Source of the DNA: Mucilaginibacter boryungensis
Lineage (GTDB): Bacteria; Bacteroidota; Bacteroidia; Sphingobacteriales; Sphingobacteriaceae
Length of the DNA stretch: 64,000 nt
NCBI RefSeq assembly: GCF_015221995.1
Contig: NZ_JADFFM010000001.1
Location: forward strand, 1,736,001 to 1,800,000
Reading direction: 5' to 3'
Shown one piece after another: positions 27,990 to 35,802 of this stretch (the stretch's first letter is position 1; each line of letters opens with the position of its first letter). The position numbers were made by a program, and so were the translations under genes. The notes beneath the pieces were generated by a model. It did no database searches and was not told the DNA's origin. It was given only the letters and a program-made list of their open reading frames with translations.

Positions 27990-28877
27990 TTATTTGTATG
28001 ATGACATAAATTGCTGCCGGTAAGTTTTTGGGGATGCGCCGGTTTTTATCTTAAATATTTTTGATAGGTAAGATGCCGATTCGAACCCGGTTTGATAAGC
28101 GATCTCGCTGATGCTAAGGCTGGTATTAGCCAATAGCTCCTTTACCTTATCAAGGCGCAGGTTTAACTGGTATTGGTTGGGCGATAAGCCTGTGGTAGCT
28201 TTAAAATCCTTACGCAACTTGGAATAGCTAACAGGGAGCCTTTTTAGGATATGCTCAATTTTATCAGGCTCCTGTATACTTTCCCTGAAAAGGAATTTAG
28301 CTTCCTCAACCAGGCGGTCAGTATTTGATGTATTGACGGCTTTATTCATGGCCATCGCATGCATCAGCCCAAGCATTTGCAATGTAATACCGGCAATAAC
28401 CTGGTGATAACCGACGGGGGCTTGTTGTATCAAGTCCAATAATTCGTGGAATAGTCTGGACAGGTTGTTGTTAAGCCCTGTGTTAATGAAAGGATCGTCG
28501 GGGTTAAATGCCTTTTGCATCAAGTCATTGGCGTAGGTGCCTTTAAAGCCAACCCAATATTCTTCCCAGCCGCTATTGGTATCGGGCTTGTAACGGTGCC
28601 AAACACCCGGGAAAAGCAGAAAGCAACAGCCTTCTTTAATATGCTTGATGCTGGTATTGGCCGATTCAAACAGTCCTGAACCGCTGGAGATGAATACAAT
28701 GTAATAACCGTCAAGTATCCTGCCCGAATCCCAGTTAAAGGCGTGGCTTTCGGGGTGATGGTTGTTTGGCGGATAGTTTTGGTTAATATCAATTTTGGTA
28801 TAACCGGCAGTTGTGATATATAAACCCCATTGTTCCTCTAATGCACTTGATATTAAATATTTACTATAGTTTTTCAT
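27990..28877 (-). CDS. AraC-family transcriptional regulator (cupin sensor), paralogue 2
   Basis: A 295-residue protein with the same two-part layout as the regulator at 17096-17986: cupin sensor with 'SGSGLFES', 'LLFPGVWHRYKPD' and 'YWVGFKGTY', then an AraC helix-turn-helix pair (about 190-290, with 'SISEIAYQTGFESASYLSK'). It is divergent from the dioxygenase-isomerase genes, convergent with the GH106 gene, and probably controls one or both. The two paralogues bracket the glycosidase block exactly, and their upstream regions share the motif at 28919-28937. Confidence 0.9.
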   Translation of the reverse strand: MKNYSKYLISSALEEQWGLYITTAGYTKIDINQNYPPNNHHPESHAFNWDSGRILDGYYIVFISSGSGLFESANTSIKHIKEGCCFLLFPGVWHRYKPDTNSGWEEYWVGFKGTYANDLMQKAFNPDDPFINTGLNNNLSRLFHELLDLIQQAPVGYHQVIAGITLQMLGLMHAMAMNKAVNTSNTDRLVEEAKFLFRESIQEPDKIEHILKRLPVSYSKLRKDFKATTGLSPNQYQLNLRLDKVKELLANTSLSISEIAYQTGFESASYLSKIFKIKTGASPKTYRQQFMSSYK

Positions 28878-28918
28878 CGATATAAATATAAATCCCTGTT
28901 TGTAAATTAAGACTAATA

Positions 28919-28937
28919 TGTCAAAAAGTACAAATTT
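28919..28937 (+). promoter_or_regulatory. Shared AraC-locus motif, copy 2
   Basis: TGTCA, 2 bases, then AAGTACAAATTT, lying 42-60 bases upstream of the AraC start and in the divergent gap to the dioxygenase gene. Compared with copy 1 (18024-18062) the 12-mer is identical and the spacing is shorter by ten bases. Confidence 0.5.
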
Positions 28938-29011
28938 TAAATCAATAAAGCTACATCATCAACAAACGGCCTAACTAATTTTAGTCTATCAATTATTAAA
29001 ATCTAATTAGT

Positions 29012-29827
29012 ATGAATTCACAACTTTTGGGAAGTCAGATAGACTTCTACAAGGAAAATGGTTATGTAGTTATTGAATATTTTTTGAACGCCGAAGAGTT
29101 AGAGGTTTGGCGCTCGGCCGTCACTGAGGCTATAGCACAGCGTAACGGGCAGAAAATGCCGGGCAAGGATATCAAGATAGGCGAAGATGACGGTATAAAT
29201 AAAGATGCTGACTACTATAATAATGTGTTCGATCAGCTGCTGAACCTATGGCAAACCAACGATAAGGTGCGGGAACTAATGCTGGACGAGCGCATCGGCA
29301 AAATGGCTGCTGATTTATCTGGAGCGGACGGTATCCGTATCTGGCACGATCAGGCGCTGATCAAGAAACCATGGGCCAATCCCACATCGTGGCATTTAGA
29401 TACGCCGTTCTGGTCGTTTTCTGACAGGCGTGCCTTATCCATTTGGGTGGCCTTGGACGATGCTACTTTAGAGAACGGTTGCCTGTTCTTTATTCCAGGT
29501 TCGCACAAGCAAACCACGTTTGAAAACCCCGGTATCGGTAAAAACATGGGAGCGGTATTTAATTTTTATCCGCAGTTTAAAGGTGCAAAATCAGCAGCGG
29601 CCCCTATGAAGGCCGGTAGCTGCTCGTTCCATTGCGGGCTGACTATTCACGGCGCGCACGCCAACATGACACCGGGTTTCCGCCGGGCTATGACCTGCGC
29701 TTATATGCCGGATGGTAATACCTTTAATGGCGAACCGAACATATTGCCCGATGACTACCTGGCAAAAATTAAAGTGGGCGATCTGTTAAATGATGATGAG
29801 CAAAACCCGCTAATATATAAACGCTAA
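29012..29827 (+). CDS. PhyH-family Fe(II)/2-oxoglutarate dioxygenase
   Basis: A 271-residue cytoplasmic protein of the phytanoyl-CoA dioxygenase family. The iron-binding set is visible: His128-x-Asp130 in 'SWHLDTP' and a distal His213 in 'LTIHGAHAN', with Arg224/225 in 'GFRRAM' as the likely 2-oxoglutarate ligand. Family members hydroxylate small substrates including sugar-like compounds; the substrate here is unknown. It is followed after 5 bases by a TIM-barrel isomerase and is divergent from an AraC regulator, so it probably processes a sugar or polyol inside the cell. Confidence 0.85.
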   Translation: MNSQLLGSQIDFYKENGYVVIEYFLNAEELEVWRSAVTEAIAQRNGQKMPGKDIKIGEDDGINKDADYYNNVFDQLLNLWQTNDKVRELMLDERIGKMAADLSGADGIRIWHDQALIKKPWANPTSWHLDTPFWSFSDRRALSIWVALDDATLENGCLFFIPGSHKQTTFENPGIGKNMGAVFNFYPQFKGAKSAAAPMKAGSCSFHCGLTIHGAHANMTPGFRRAMTCAYMPDGNTFNGEPNILPDDYLAKIKVGDLLNDDEQNPLIYKR

Positions 29828-29832
29828 CAGCT

Positions 29833-30666
29833 GTGGATATCAAATTCTATGCACCCCGTTGGGGATCGGAAGCTATCAGTTGGCCGGATTTTGCCGAAAA
29901 AGTAAAGGTCGCGGGTTTTGATGGGGTAGAGGTTTACCCATTGGAATCGTTACACGAAAAAGACGTGATGCTACAGGCCATTACCGATAACGGGCTTGAT
30001 TTAGCTTTGATCCATTCCGAAGTGATAGAAGGTCGGAATTTCGGGAATTATAAGAATGCACTGATCAAAAATTTGTACATCTTAGCGGGTTATCAAACCA
30101 ATCAAATTAAGCCCAAATTTATAAATTCACATACCGGTAAGGATTATTATACGCAAGAACAAATGGCCGAATGCTTTGCCATTTGCGATATAAGCAAAGA
30201 GATAGATATACCAATTATCCATGAAACACACCGTAATAAATGGTCGTTCGCTGCGCATGTTACTAAGGCTTACCTGCAACAGTTCCCGGATGTGCGCCTG
30301 GCGTTAGACCTTTCGCATTGGGTATGCGTGGCGGAAACCTATCTGCAGGATCAGGATGAAGCTGTCGAACTGGCTTTGCAGCATGCCGACCATATCCATG
30401 CAAGGGTTGGCCATATAGAAGGCCCGCAAGTAACAGACCCGCGTTCGCCCGAAAATGCAGAAGCTTTGCAGCATCATCTGCAATGGTGGGATAGGTGGAT
30501 AGCATTGCAAAAGGAAAAGGGGAGAGATGTTTGCACCATCACACCTGAATTTGGGCCATACCCTTACATGAGTTACCAATGTAATACCAATAACCCGGTG
30601 GCCGACCAATGGGCCATTAACTGTTATATGAAAGACTTACTAAAAAACCGATATCAAACAACTTAA
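29833..30666 (+). CDS. Sugar phosphate isomerase/epimerase-like TIM-barrel protein
   Basis: A 277-residue protein of the xylose-isomerase-like (AP endonuclease 2) superfamily, starting at GTG 5 bases after the dioxygenase stop. The metal-site motifs are present: Glu in 'IIHETHRNKW', Asp in 'LALDLSHW', His in 'HIHARVGH' and Glu in 'ITPEFGPYPY'. Members isomerise or epimerise ketoses, inosose-like or related compounds; a specific activity cannot be chosen. No signal peptide is present. Its pairing with a PhyH dioxygenase suggests consecutive steps in one pathway. Confidence 0.82.
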   Translation: MDIKFYAPRWGSEAISWPDFAEKVKVAGFDGVEVYPLESLHEKDVMLQAITDNGLDLALIHSEVIEGRNFGNYKNALIKNLYILAGYQTNQIKPKFINSHTGKDYYTQEQMAECFAICDISKEIDIPIIHETHRNKWSFAAHVTKAYLQQFPDVRLALDLSHWVCVAETYLQDQDEAVELALQHADHIHARVGHIEGPQVTDPRSPENAEALQHHLQWWDRWIALQKEKGRDVCTITPEFGPYPYMSYQCNTNNPVADQWAINCYMKDLLKNRYQTT

Positions 30667-30958
30667 TTATGAGCCTGGATAAAAACAGCAGCGTATAAAT
30701 TTGAGGCTAAAGCCATCTTGAAAGTAGGCTTATCCGTTGGCTGAAGCCAACGGTAATAAAAAACAGGTAAAAACTTCATTGCCGTCCATTTATGGGACGG
30801 TTAAGGCGTTGACTGAAGCCAACGGTAATGAAAAATAGGTAAAAGTTTCATTGCCGTCCCATTTATGGGACGGTTAAGGCAAAGTAAAAGAGGCTTTAGC
30901 CTAAGAAATAGGGTTGAAGGTTAAGCAATTTCACTACCCAATTTGAAGTTTTGTTGTT
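30667..30958. repeat. Hairpin-rich tandem repeat element in a convergent gap
   Basis: Two head-to-tail units, 30736-30807 (72 bases) and 30808-30880 (73 bases), differ at only a handful of positions. Each contains a GTTGGCTGAAGCCAAC-type hairpin and a CCGTCC(C)-ATTTAT-GGGACGG hairpin. The array is bracketed by inverse copies of AGGCTAAAGCC (left about 30704-30713, right about 30891-30902). The first copy has a perfect CCGTTGGCT/AGCCAACGG palindrome; the second has one mismatch. It lies between convergent genes and could act as a terminator, but the structure is that of a small REP- or MITE-like repeat. Confidence 0.75.
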
Positions 30959-31723
30959 TTAAGTAACAATTACCTTTATGCCCCGTTCTTCAATTGATTT
31001 TATAGTGCTTTTAGATACTTTGTCGTCGGTAATAATATATTGTATCTGCTCAAGGCTGCAAATACGGCCCAAGCCACGGCGGTCAAACTTGGTACTATCG
31101 GCCACAACTACAACAGTCTGAGCGGTTTCAATCATTTTTTGATTTACAGTGGCCTCGGCCAGGTTAGATATGGTTACACCAAAATCCAGGTCGATACCAT
31201 CCACCCCAATAAATAGCACACTGCATGAAATATCTTTCAAAACCTGTAAAGCATGCGCGCCGGCAACGGATGACGATTTAGGCCTTATAATACCGCCAAG
31301 CTGTAATACCTCTATATTATTTCTGCTGCTTAATTCTAAACCAACTTTTAAAGCCGGGGTAATCACCGTAAGGTTATGCGATGGGTTTAAAGCGCGTGCT
31401 ACTTCAAAAGCCGTCGTGCCCGAACCTATCATAATAGAATCTGTTTGTCCTATTAACTCAACCGCCGCTTTGGCTATCCTTTTCTTTTCATCCGAATTGA
31501 TAAACTCTTTTTCGTATATCGGCCTGTCTACAGCGTAGGGGTTATTAATTGATCCCCCGCCACGCGTGCGGAAAAGTAAACTTTTGTCCTCCAGTAGTTT
31601 CAGATCCTTTCGGATTGTTACGCCAGAAACTGACATTTCTTCTACCAGGTCAATAATATTCACCTTACCCTCGTTTTTTAGTTTTTCAAGGATATAGCGG
31701 TGTCTGTCGGTGATATTCTTCAT
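30959..31723 (-). CDS. DeoR/GlpR-family transcriptional regulator, paralogue
   Basis: A 254-residue paralogue of the regulator at 16313-17077, with the same DeoR winged helix (residues 1-58, 'MSVSGVTIRKDLKLLEDKSL') and DeoR sensor domain ('GSGTTAFEVARAL', 'IGVDGIDLDFGVT'). Both share the 'GVDGIDLDFG' segment. It is divergent from the polyol-permease-like gene at 31971, separated by 247 bases, and is the obvious candidate regulator of that operon, sensing a phosphorylated intermediate. The inducer is unknown. Confidence 0.88.
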   Translation of the reverse strand: MKNITDRHRYILEKLKNEGKVNIIDLVEEMSVSGVTIRKDLKLLEDKSLLFRTRGGGSINNPYAVDRPIYEKEFINSDEKKRIAKAAVELIGQTDSIMIGSGTTAFEVARALNPSHNLTVITPALKVGLELSSRNNIEVLQLGGIIRPKSSSVAGAHALQVLKDISCSVLFIGVDGIDLDFGVTISNLAEATVNQKMIETAQTVVVVADSTKFDRRGLGRICSLEQIQYIITDDKVSKSTIKSIEERGIKVIVT

Positions 31724-31863
31724 TTATTTAGGATTATTGGATAAAAATATAAAAATATTGTGAATACAAAATTTTCAATAAATATAGTGTGGATAATTTC
31801 ATAACATTTATTTTAATTAAATTTTGTTTTATTACGTTTTATATAGTTTATTTGTTTAAATGA

Positions 31864-31879
31864 TTTGTTGTGTAACAAA
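31864..31879. promoter_or_regulatory. Inverted repeat in the DeoR-permease divergent gap
   Basis: TTTGTT-GTGT-AACAAA, a perfect 6-bp inverted repeat 92-107 bases upstream of the permease start. Candidate operator for the divergent DeoR regulator; the surrounding region is very AT-rich, so chance is possible. Confidence 0.3.
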
Positions 31880-31970
31880 CCGTAAGTGAAACCAATTAAA
31901 CTTAGCAGTATATAACCATTCAGCTGCAAAAAATCTTAAACCAAATTGTAAACAAATTAAAACGAGAGAA

Positions 31971-33263
31971 ATGACCAATTCAGAAAATTCTTTGCTGGAT
32001 AAAGCAGGTATCCCCAGGCACCTGGCATGGGGCTATTTAGGTATTATGATATTTATGATGGGCGACGGCCTGGAAGGCGCATGGTTAAGTCCGTATTTAA
32101 TAGGGCGTGGGTTAACCATGCAGGAATCAGCATCGCTGTTTACTGTTTATGGGGTTACTATTGCTATCTCGTCATGGTTCTCGGGCGTCCTGGCCGAGGG
32201 TTTTGGCCCTAAAAAAGTAATGCTGATGGGGGTATTGCTGTATATTTTAGGTACGCTTGGCTTTGTGGGTTATGGCATCCCTAATTTAAATTACCCGGTG
32301 ATGTTGCTTACCTATGCCTTGCGTGGTTTCGGGTATCCATTATTCGCTTACTCATTCCTGGTTTGGATTACCTATCGCAGTCCGCAGCAAAAGCTGGGTA
32401 CGGCAGTTGGTTGGTTCTGGTTTGTGTTTACGGGCGGACTGAACGTGTTTGGCGCTTACTATTCAAGCTGGGCTATTGTGCATTTGGGTAACAGCGCAAA
32501 TGAAAGATATATCAATACACTCTGGAGCTCGATATTATGGGTAACCATAGGTGCGTTTTTTGCACTGGTACTTAACCGTGATAAGTTTAAAACCAGCGCT
32601 ATTGCCAATCATGTAAGCAAATCGCAGGAATTGATGAAAGGGCTTACTATTATGAAAGAAGAACCCAAGGTTTTGATAGGGGGCATTATCCGCATTATCA
32701 ACACCACGGCTCAGTTTGCATTCCCGGTATTTATTCCAACTTATATGGCATCGCACGGTTTTTCCACTACCGAGTGGTTGCAAATTTGGGGCACCATATT
32801 TACAGCTAATATAGCCTTCAACCTAATCTTCGGCTTTGTTGGCGATGGTTTTGGTTGGAAGAATACAGTAATGTGGTTTGGCGGAGTGGGCTGTGCGTTA
32901 ACTACGCTGCTGTTTTTTTATTCCCCGGTATTATTCCATGGTAGTTTTTGGATGGTAATGCTTTGCGGCATTTTATGGGGCGCGCTGCTGGCAGGCTATG
33001 TGCCGCTTTCAGCACTTGTACCATCGTTGGTTAAAAAAGATAAAGGTGCCGCTATGGCCGTGCTAAACTTGGGCGCCGGCTTAGCCGTGTTTGTTGGGCC
33101 GGCTATAGTAGGCATTTTTATTGGCAGCGTGGGTAACACCGGCGTAGTGTGGATACTGGCTGGTTTATATTTAGTAAGTGCTATACTAACCAAATTTATA
33201 GCCTTACCAAATAATGCAAAAACCGCAAATTCCGAAGCGCCAATAGCGGCGGTGGCGGTGTAA
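31971..33263 (+). CDS. MFS transporter of the polyol permease (RbtT/DalT/CsbX-like) type
   Basis: A 430-residue protein with about 12 membrane segments. Its N-terminal 'LAWGYLGIMIFMMGDGLEGAWLS', 'FTVYGVTIAISSWFSGVLAE' and 'ALRGFGYPLFAYSFLVWI' segments recall the ribitol and D-arabinitol permeases of Klebsiella. It probably imports a sugar alcohol with protons. It is divergent from a DeoR regulator and followed by a dehydrogenase, two FGGY kinases, a phosphatase and a GDPD, which would handle the imported compound. The exact polyol is unknown. Confidence 0.8.
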   Translation: MTNSENSLLDKAGIPRHLAWGYLGIMIFMMGDGLEGAWLSPYLIGRGLTMQESASLFTVYGVTIAISSWFSGVLAEGFGPKKVMLMGVLLYILGTLGFVGYGIPNLNYPVMLLTYALRGFGYPLFAYSFLVWITYRSPQQKLGTAVGWFWFVFTGGLNVFGAYYSSWAIVHLGNSANERYINTLWSSILWVTIGAFFALVLNRDKFKTSAIANHVSKSQELMKGLTIMKEEPKVLIGGIIRIINTTAQFAFPVFIPTYMASHGFSTTEWLQIWGTIFTANIAFNLIFGFVGDGFGWKNTVMWFGGVGCALTTLLFFYSPVLFHGSFWMVMLCGILWGALLAGYVPLSALVPSLVKKDKGAAMAVLNLGAGLAVFVGPAIVGIFIGSVGNTGVVWILAGLYLVSAILTKFIALPNNAKTANSEAPIAAVAV

Positions 33264-33264
33264 G

Positions 33265-33365
33265 CCCCCTAACCCCCTGAAGGGGGAATGGTACTTTGAT
33301 AATGATATAGAATAACTAAATAAAACCCACCCCGGGATAAATTCCCCCTTTAGGGGGTTAGGGGG
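33265..33365. repeat. 101-bp element with 25-bp GC-rich inverted ends
   Basis: The left arm (33265-33289, CCCCCTAACCCCCTGAAG followed by GGGGAAT) is the inverse of the right arm (33341-33365) with one mismatch. Each arm can also fold on itself through CCCCCT and AGGGGG. The spacer is 51 bases. Similar C-rich/G-rich intergenic repeats are common in Bacteroidota. The right end stops 11 bases before the dehydrogenase ATG, so the element forms most of that gene's leader. Confidence 0.85.
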
Positions 33366-33376
33366 TATACATATAT

Positions 33377-34351
33377 ATGAGAATACTGATAACCGCCCCG
33401 TATAATCAAAAAGGGCAGGACGCGCTCTCCGCTAAGTTTGGAGAAGTTATTTACAAAGAATGGAAAGGGAATGGCCGCGCTTTTAACGAAGCCGAGCTGA
33501 ACCAGTTGTTGGATGAGACCGGGGCCGATGCTTTGATTACCGAACACGACCTGGTGACAGCTAATGTAATAAACGCTCACCCCGATTTGAAATTTATTGG
33601 GGTTTGCCGTGGCACACCATCAAATGTGGATCTGAAAGCGGCTGCTGCTAATGGCATTCCCGTGTTTCATACACCGGCACGTAATGCGCAGGCCGTAGCC
33701 GAAATGTTTATAGCCAACGTAATTAACCTTATGCGCAATACTATTCCAAGCTGGCAGTGGCTTACCGGCAAAAATTGGGGCGAGGGTGCGCATACCTCAT
33801 ACCTGCAATTTAAAGGGAACGAACTGGCGGGTAAAACCGTTGGTATGGTAGGGTTTGGCGCGGTTGGGCAGCGTATTGCCGAAATGCTGGCGTGTTTTCC
33901 ATGTCCTATAAAGTTCTACGATCCGTATATGGAGTCAGCCAATCCTAATTATCAAAAAACAACCCTTGAAGATGTTTTTGAAAGCAGCGACATCGTATCT
34001 ATCCACCTGCCGGTAAACGAACAGACCATTGGTATGATTAACAAAAGCTTAATATCTAAAATGAAACCCGGTGCTATATTTGTGAACACCGCCCGGGCCA
34101 GTGTGGTAAAGCGCGACGACCTGCTTTATGCTTTGGAAAACAACCTGATAGGCGGCGCGATACTGGATGTGTTTGATTTTGAACCACCTGATGAAACAGA
34201 TTATAAACTGATCAATCACCCGCGCGTATTGGCTACGCCGCATACAGCCGGTGCCACGCACGAAGTGGAAGACCACCATGTAGACATCCTGAACAAAAGG
34301 ATATTTGAATGGGCGGCGGCAAATAAAATTGATACCACAGCAAAAGCATAA
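33377..34351 (+). CDS. D-isomer 2-hydroxyacid dehydrogenase (phosphoglycerate-dehydrogenase-like)
   Basis: A 324-residue NAD-dependent dehydrogenase with the catalytic trio Arg240 (NTARASVV), Glu269 (FDFEP) and His289 (TPHTAG) and the Rossmann loop GFGAVG (159-164). It interconverts a 2-hydroxyacid and a 2-oxoacid; the N-terminal 'VCRGTPSNVD' is the usual substrate-side motif. Within an operon of a polyol-type importer and sugar kinases it probably oxidises an aldonate-like intermediate. It ends 2 bases before the first FGGY kinase gene. Serine biosynthesis is unlikely, as the protein lacks an ACT domain and lies in a catabolic operon. Confidence 0.88.
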   Translation: MRILITAPYNQKGQDALSAKFGEVIYKEWKGNGRAFNEAELNQLLDETGADALITEHDLVTANVINAHPDLKFIGVCRGTPSNVDLKAAAANGIPVFHTPARNAQAVAEMFIANVINLMRNTIPSWQWLTGKNWGEGAHTSYLQFKGNELAGKTVGMVGFGAVGQRIAEMLACFPCPIKFYDPYMESANPNYQKTTLEDVFESSDIVSIHLPVNEQTIGMINKSLISKMKPGAIFVNTARASVVKRDDLLYALENNLIGGAILDVFDFEPPDETDYKLINHPRVLATPHTAGATHEVEDHHVDILNKRIFEWAAANKIDTTAKA

Positions 34352-34353
34352 CG

Positions 34354-35802
34354 ATGGCGGCTAAAGAAGCATATATAGTTATTGATATTGGCACGGGCAA
34401 CGTGCGCGTAGCAGTTGCCGCAACCGATGGTAAAATATTAGGAATTGACAGGTGCGATATTATCTATCATAAAGATACCAATTACCCCGAAGCCCTTTAT
34501 TTTGACCCGGCACAGTTGTGGGAACAAGTGAGCGGACTGACAAAAAATGCCTTAAAGCAAGCAGGTGACGTTATCGTGCTGGCTTTAACCGCTACCAGTC
34601 AGCGGGAAGGGATTGTGCTGTTGGATAAGGACGGTAATTCGCTGATAGGTTTGCCAAATATCGACCATCGCGGGCGCGAATGGGAGCATATTATTAAAGA
34701 CAAAAGCTATGTGTACGGTTTAACCGGGCGCTATCCAACATCGCTGTTTTCGGCGATGAAACTGGTGGGGATCCGCGAAAAGCGTAAGGAAATATGGGCC
34801 GCTTTCACCACTTTTTTAAGTATTAGCGATTGGGTAGAATATATGCTGAGCGGCGTAGTACATTACGAACATTCGCAAGCTTCAGAAACTTTGTTTTATG
34901 ATGTGGCGAAGAAAGATTGGTCGGCTGATTTGTGCGCTGTATTTGATATGGATACCGCCATTTTACCAAAGCTGACACATTCGGGAACTATTTTAGGCAC
35001 CATAACAAAATCTCAAGCTGCAAACCTGGATATTAGTACCGATGCAAAAGTGATAGTTGGTGGTGGCGACACACAATTAGCTATTATGAGTACCCGCCCC
35101 GAAACAAACGATGTGGTGATCGTATCGGGTACTACTACACCAATTATTAAACTAACCGGCACCTATGTAACCGACGTGCAGGAACGCACCTGGACAGGCA
35201 GGCATACCGACGAAAACAGCTTTATGTTTGAAGCTAACGCGGGGGTGACCGGCTTAAACTACCAGCGACTGAAAGAGGTTTTTTATCCTAATGAGGGGTA
35301 CGATGTAATAGAAAAAGAACTTGGGGAACTAAAAAGCCAGCAATGTGTAGCATCGTTGGGTAGTATGCTGGCCGATGAAAAGTCGGCTTTAACCCTGGGC
35401 GGGTTTATTTTCGACGCGCCGGTATCGCATACACTTACCCGTGCCGATTTTGTTTGGGCAACCCTTTGGGACATTGCCTGCAGTATAGCAGAGAATTACA
35501 ATACTTTAAACTCGGTTAGTGCGCATCAACAGGATTACGTTTGGGCTTGCGGCGGCGGTGTGCAAAGTTATACGCTAAGAAAGCTGATCGCATCGTTACT
35601 AAACAAAAAAGTAATGATCCGCGATAGCTATCGTCAGTCGTCGGTAGTAGGCGGGGTGCTCATTTGCAATAATGCATTGGGTAAACAACAGCCGCCGCCA
35701 GTCACTCTGGAGGTCGTTGAACCCGCACCGCAGGATGATTACAAAACCTTATATGCTGATTGGAAAAATACCCGTTCACACTTTAAAAAGATGCTGAGCT
35801 AA
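34354..35802 (+). CDS. FGGY-family carbohydrate kinase, LsrK-like
   Basis: A 482-residue kinase with the FGGY N-terminal phosphate loop 'DIGTGNVRVAV' (residues 11-21) and C-terminal 'WACGGGVQSYTLRKLIA'. Several segments match my memory of autoinducer-2 kinase LsrK from enteric bacteria: 'SQREGIVLLDKDG', 'ISDWVEYMLSG' and 'VIVGGGDTQLA'. It probably phosphorylates a short-chain polyol, ketose or AI-2-like compound. No other lsr genes are visible, so quorum-signal processing is not supported. It overlaps the next kinase by one base (TAATG), implying coupled synthesis of the two kinases. Confidence 0.82.
   Translation: MAAKEAYIVIDIGTGNVRVAVAATDGKILGIDRCDIIYHKDTNYPEALYFDPAQLWEQVSGLTKNALKQAGDVIVLALTATSQREGIVLLDKDGNSLIGLPNIDHRGREWEHIIKDKSYVYGLTGRYPTSLFSAMKLVGIREKRKEIWAAFTTFLSISDWVEYMLSGVVHYEHSQASETLFYDVAKKDWSADLCAVFDMDTAILPKLTHSGTILGTITKSQAANLDISTDAKVIVGGGDTQLAIMSTRPETNDVVIVSGTTTPIIKLTGTYVTDVQERTWTGRHTDENSFMFEANAGVTGLNYQRLKEVFYPNEGYDVIEKELGELKSQQCVASLGSMLADEKSALTLGGFIFDAPVSHTLTRADFVWATLWDIACSIAENYNTLNSVSAHQQDYVWACGGGVQSYTLRKLIASLLNKKVMIRDSYRQSSVVGGVLICNNALGKQQPPPVTLEVVEPAPQDDYKTLYADWKNTRSHFKKMLS

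Noticed and set aside
30667..30958. CRISPR array or structured riboswitch
   Set aside because: Only two units exist, directly joined without spacers, and no downstream gene on the same strand could be controlled; no cas genes are present.
33377..34351. Serine biosynthesis phosphoglycerate dehydrogenase SerA
   Set aside because: No ACT domain and no serine genes nearby; it belongs to a catabolic operon.
34354..35802. Autoinducer-2 quorum-signal processing locus
   Set aside because: Only a kinase with LsrK-like segments is present; no LsrACDB transporter, LsrR, LsrF or LsrG gene is nearby.
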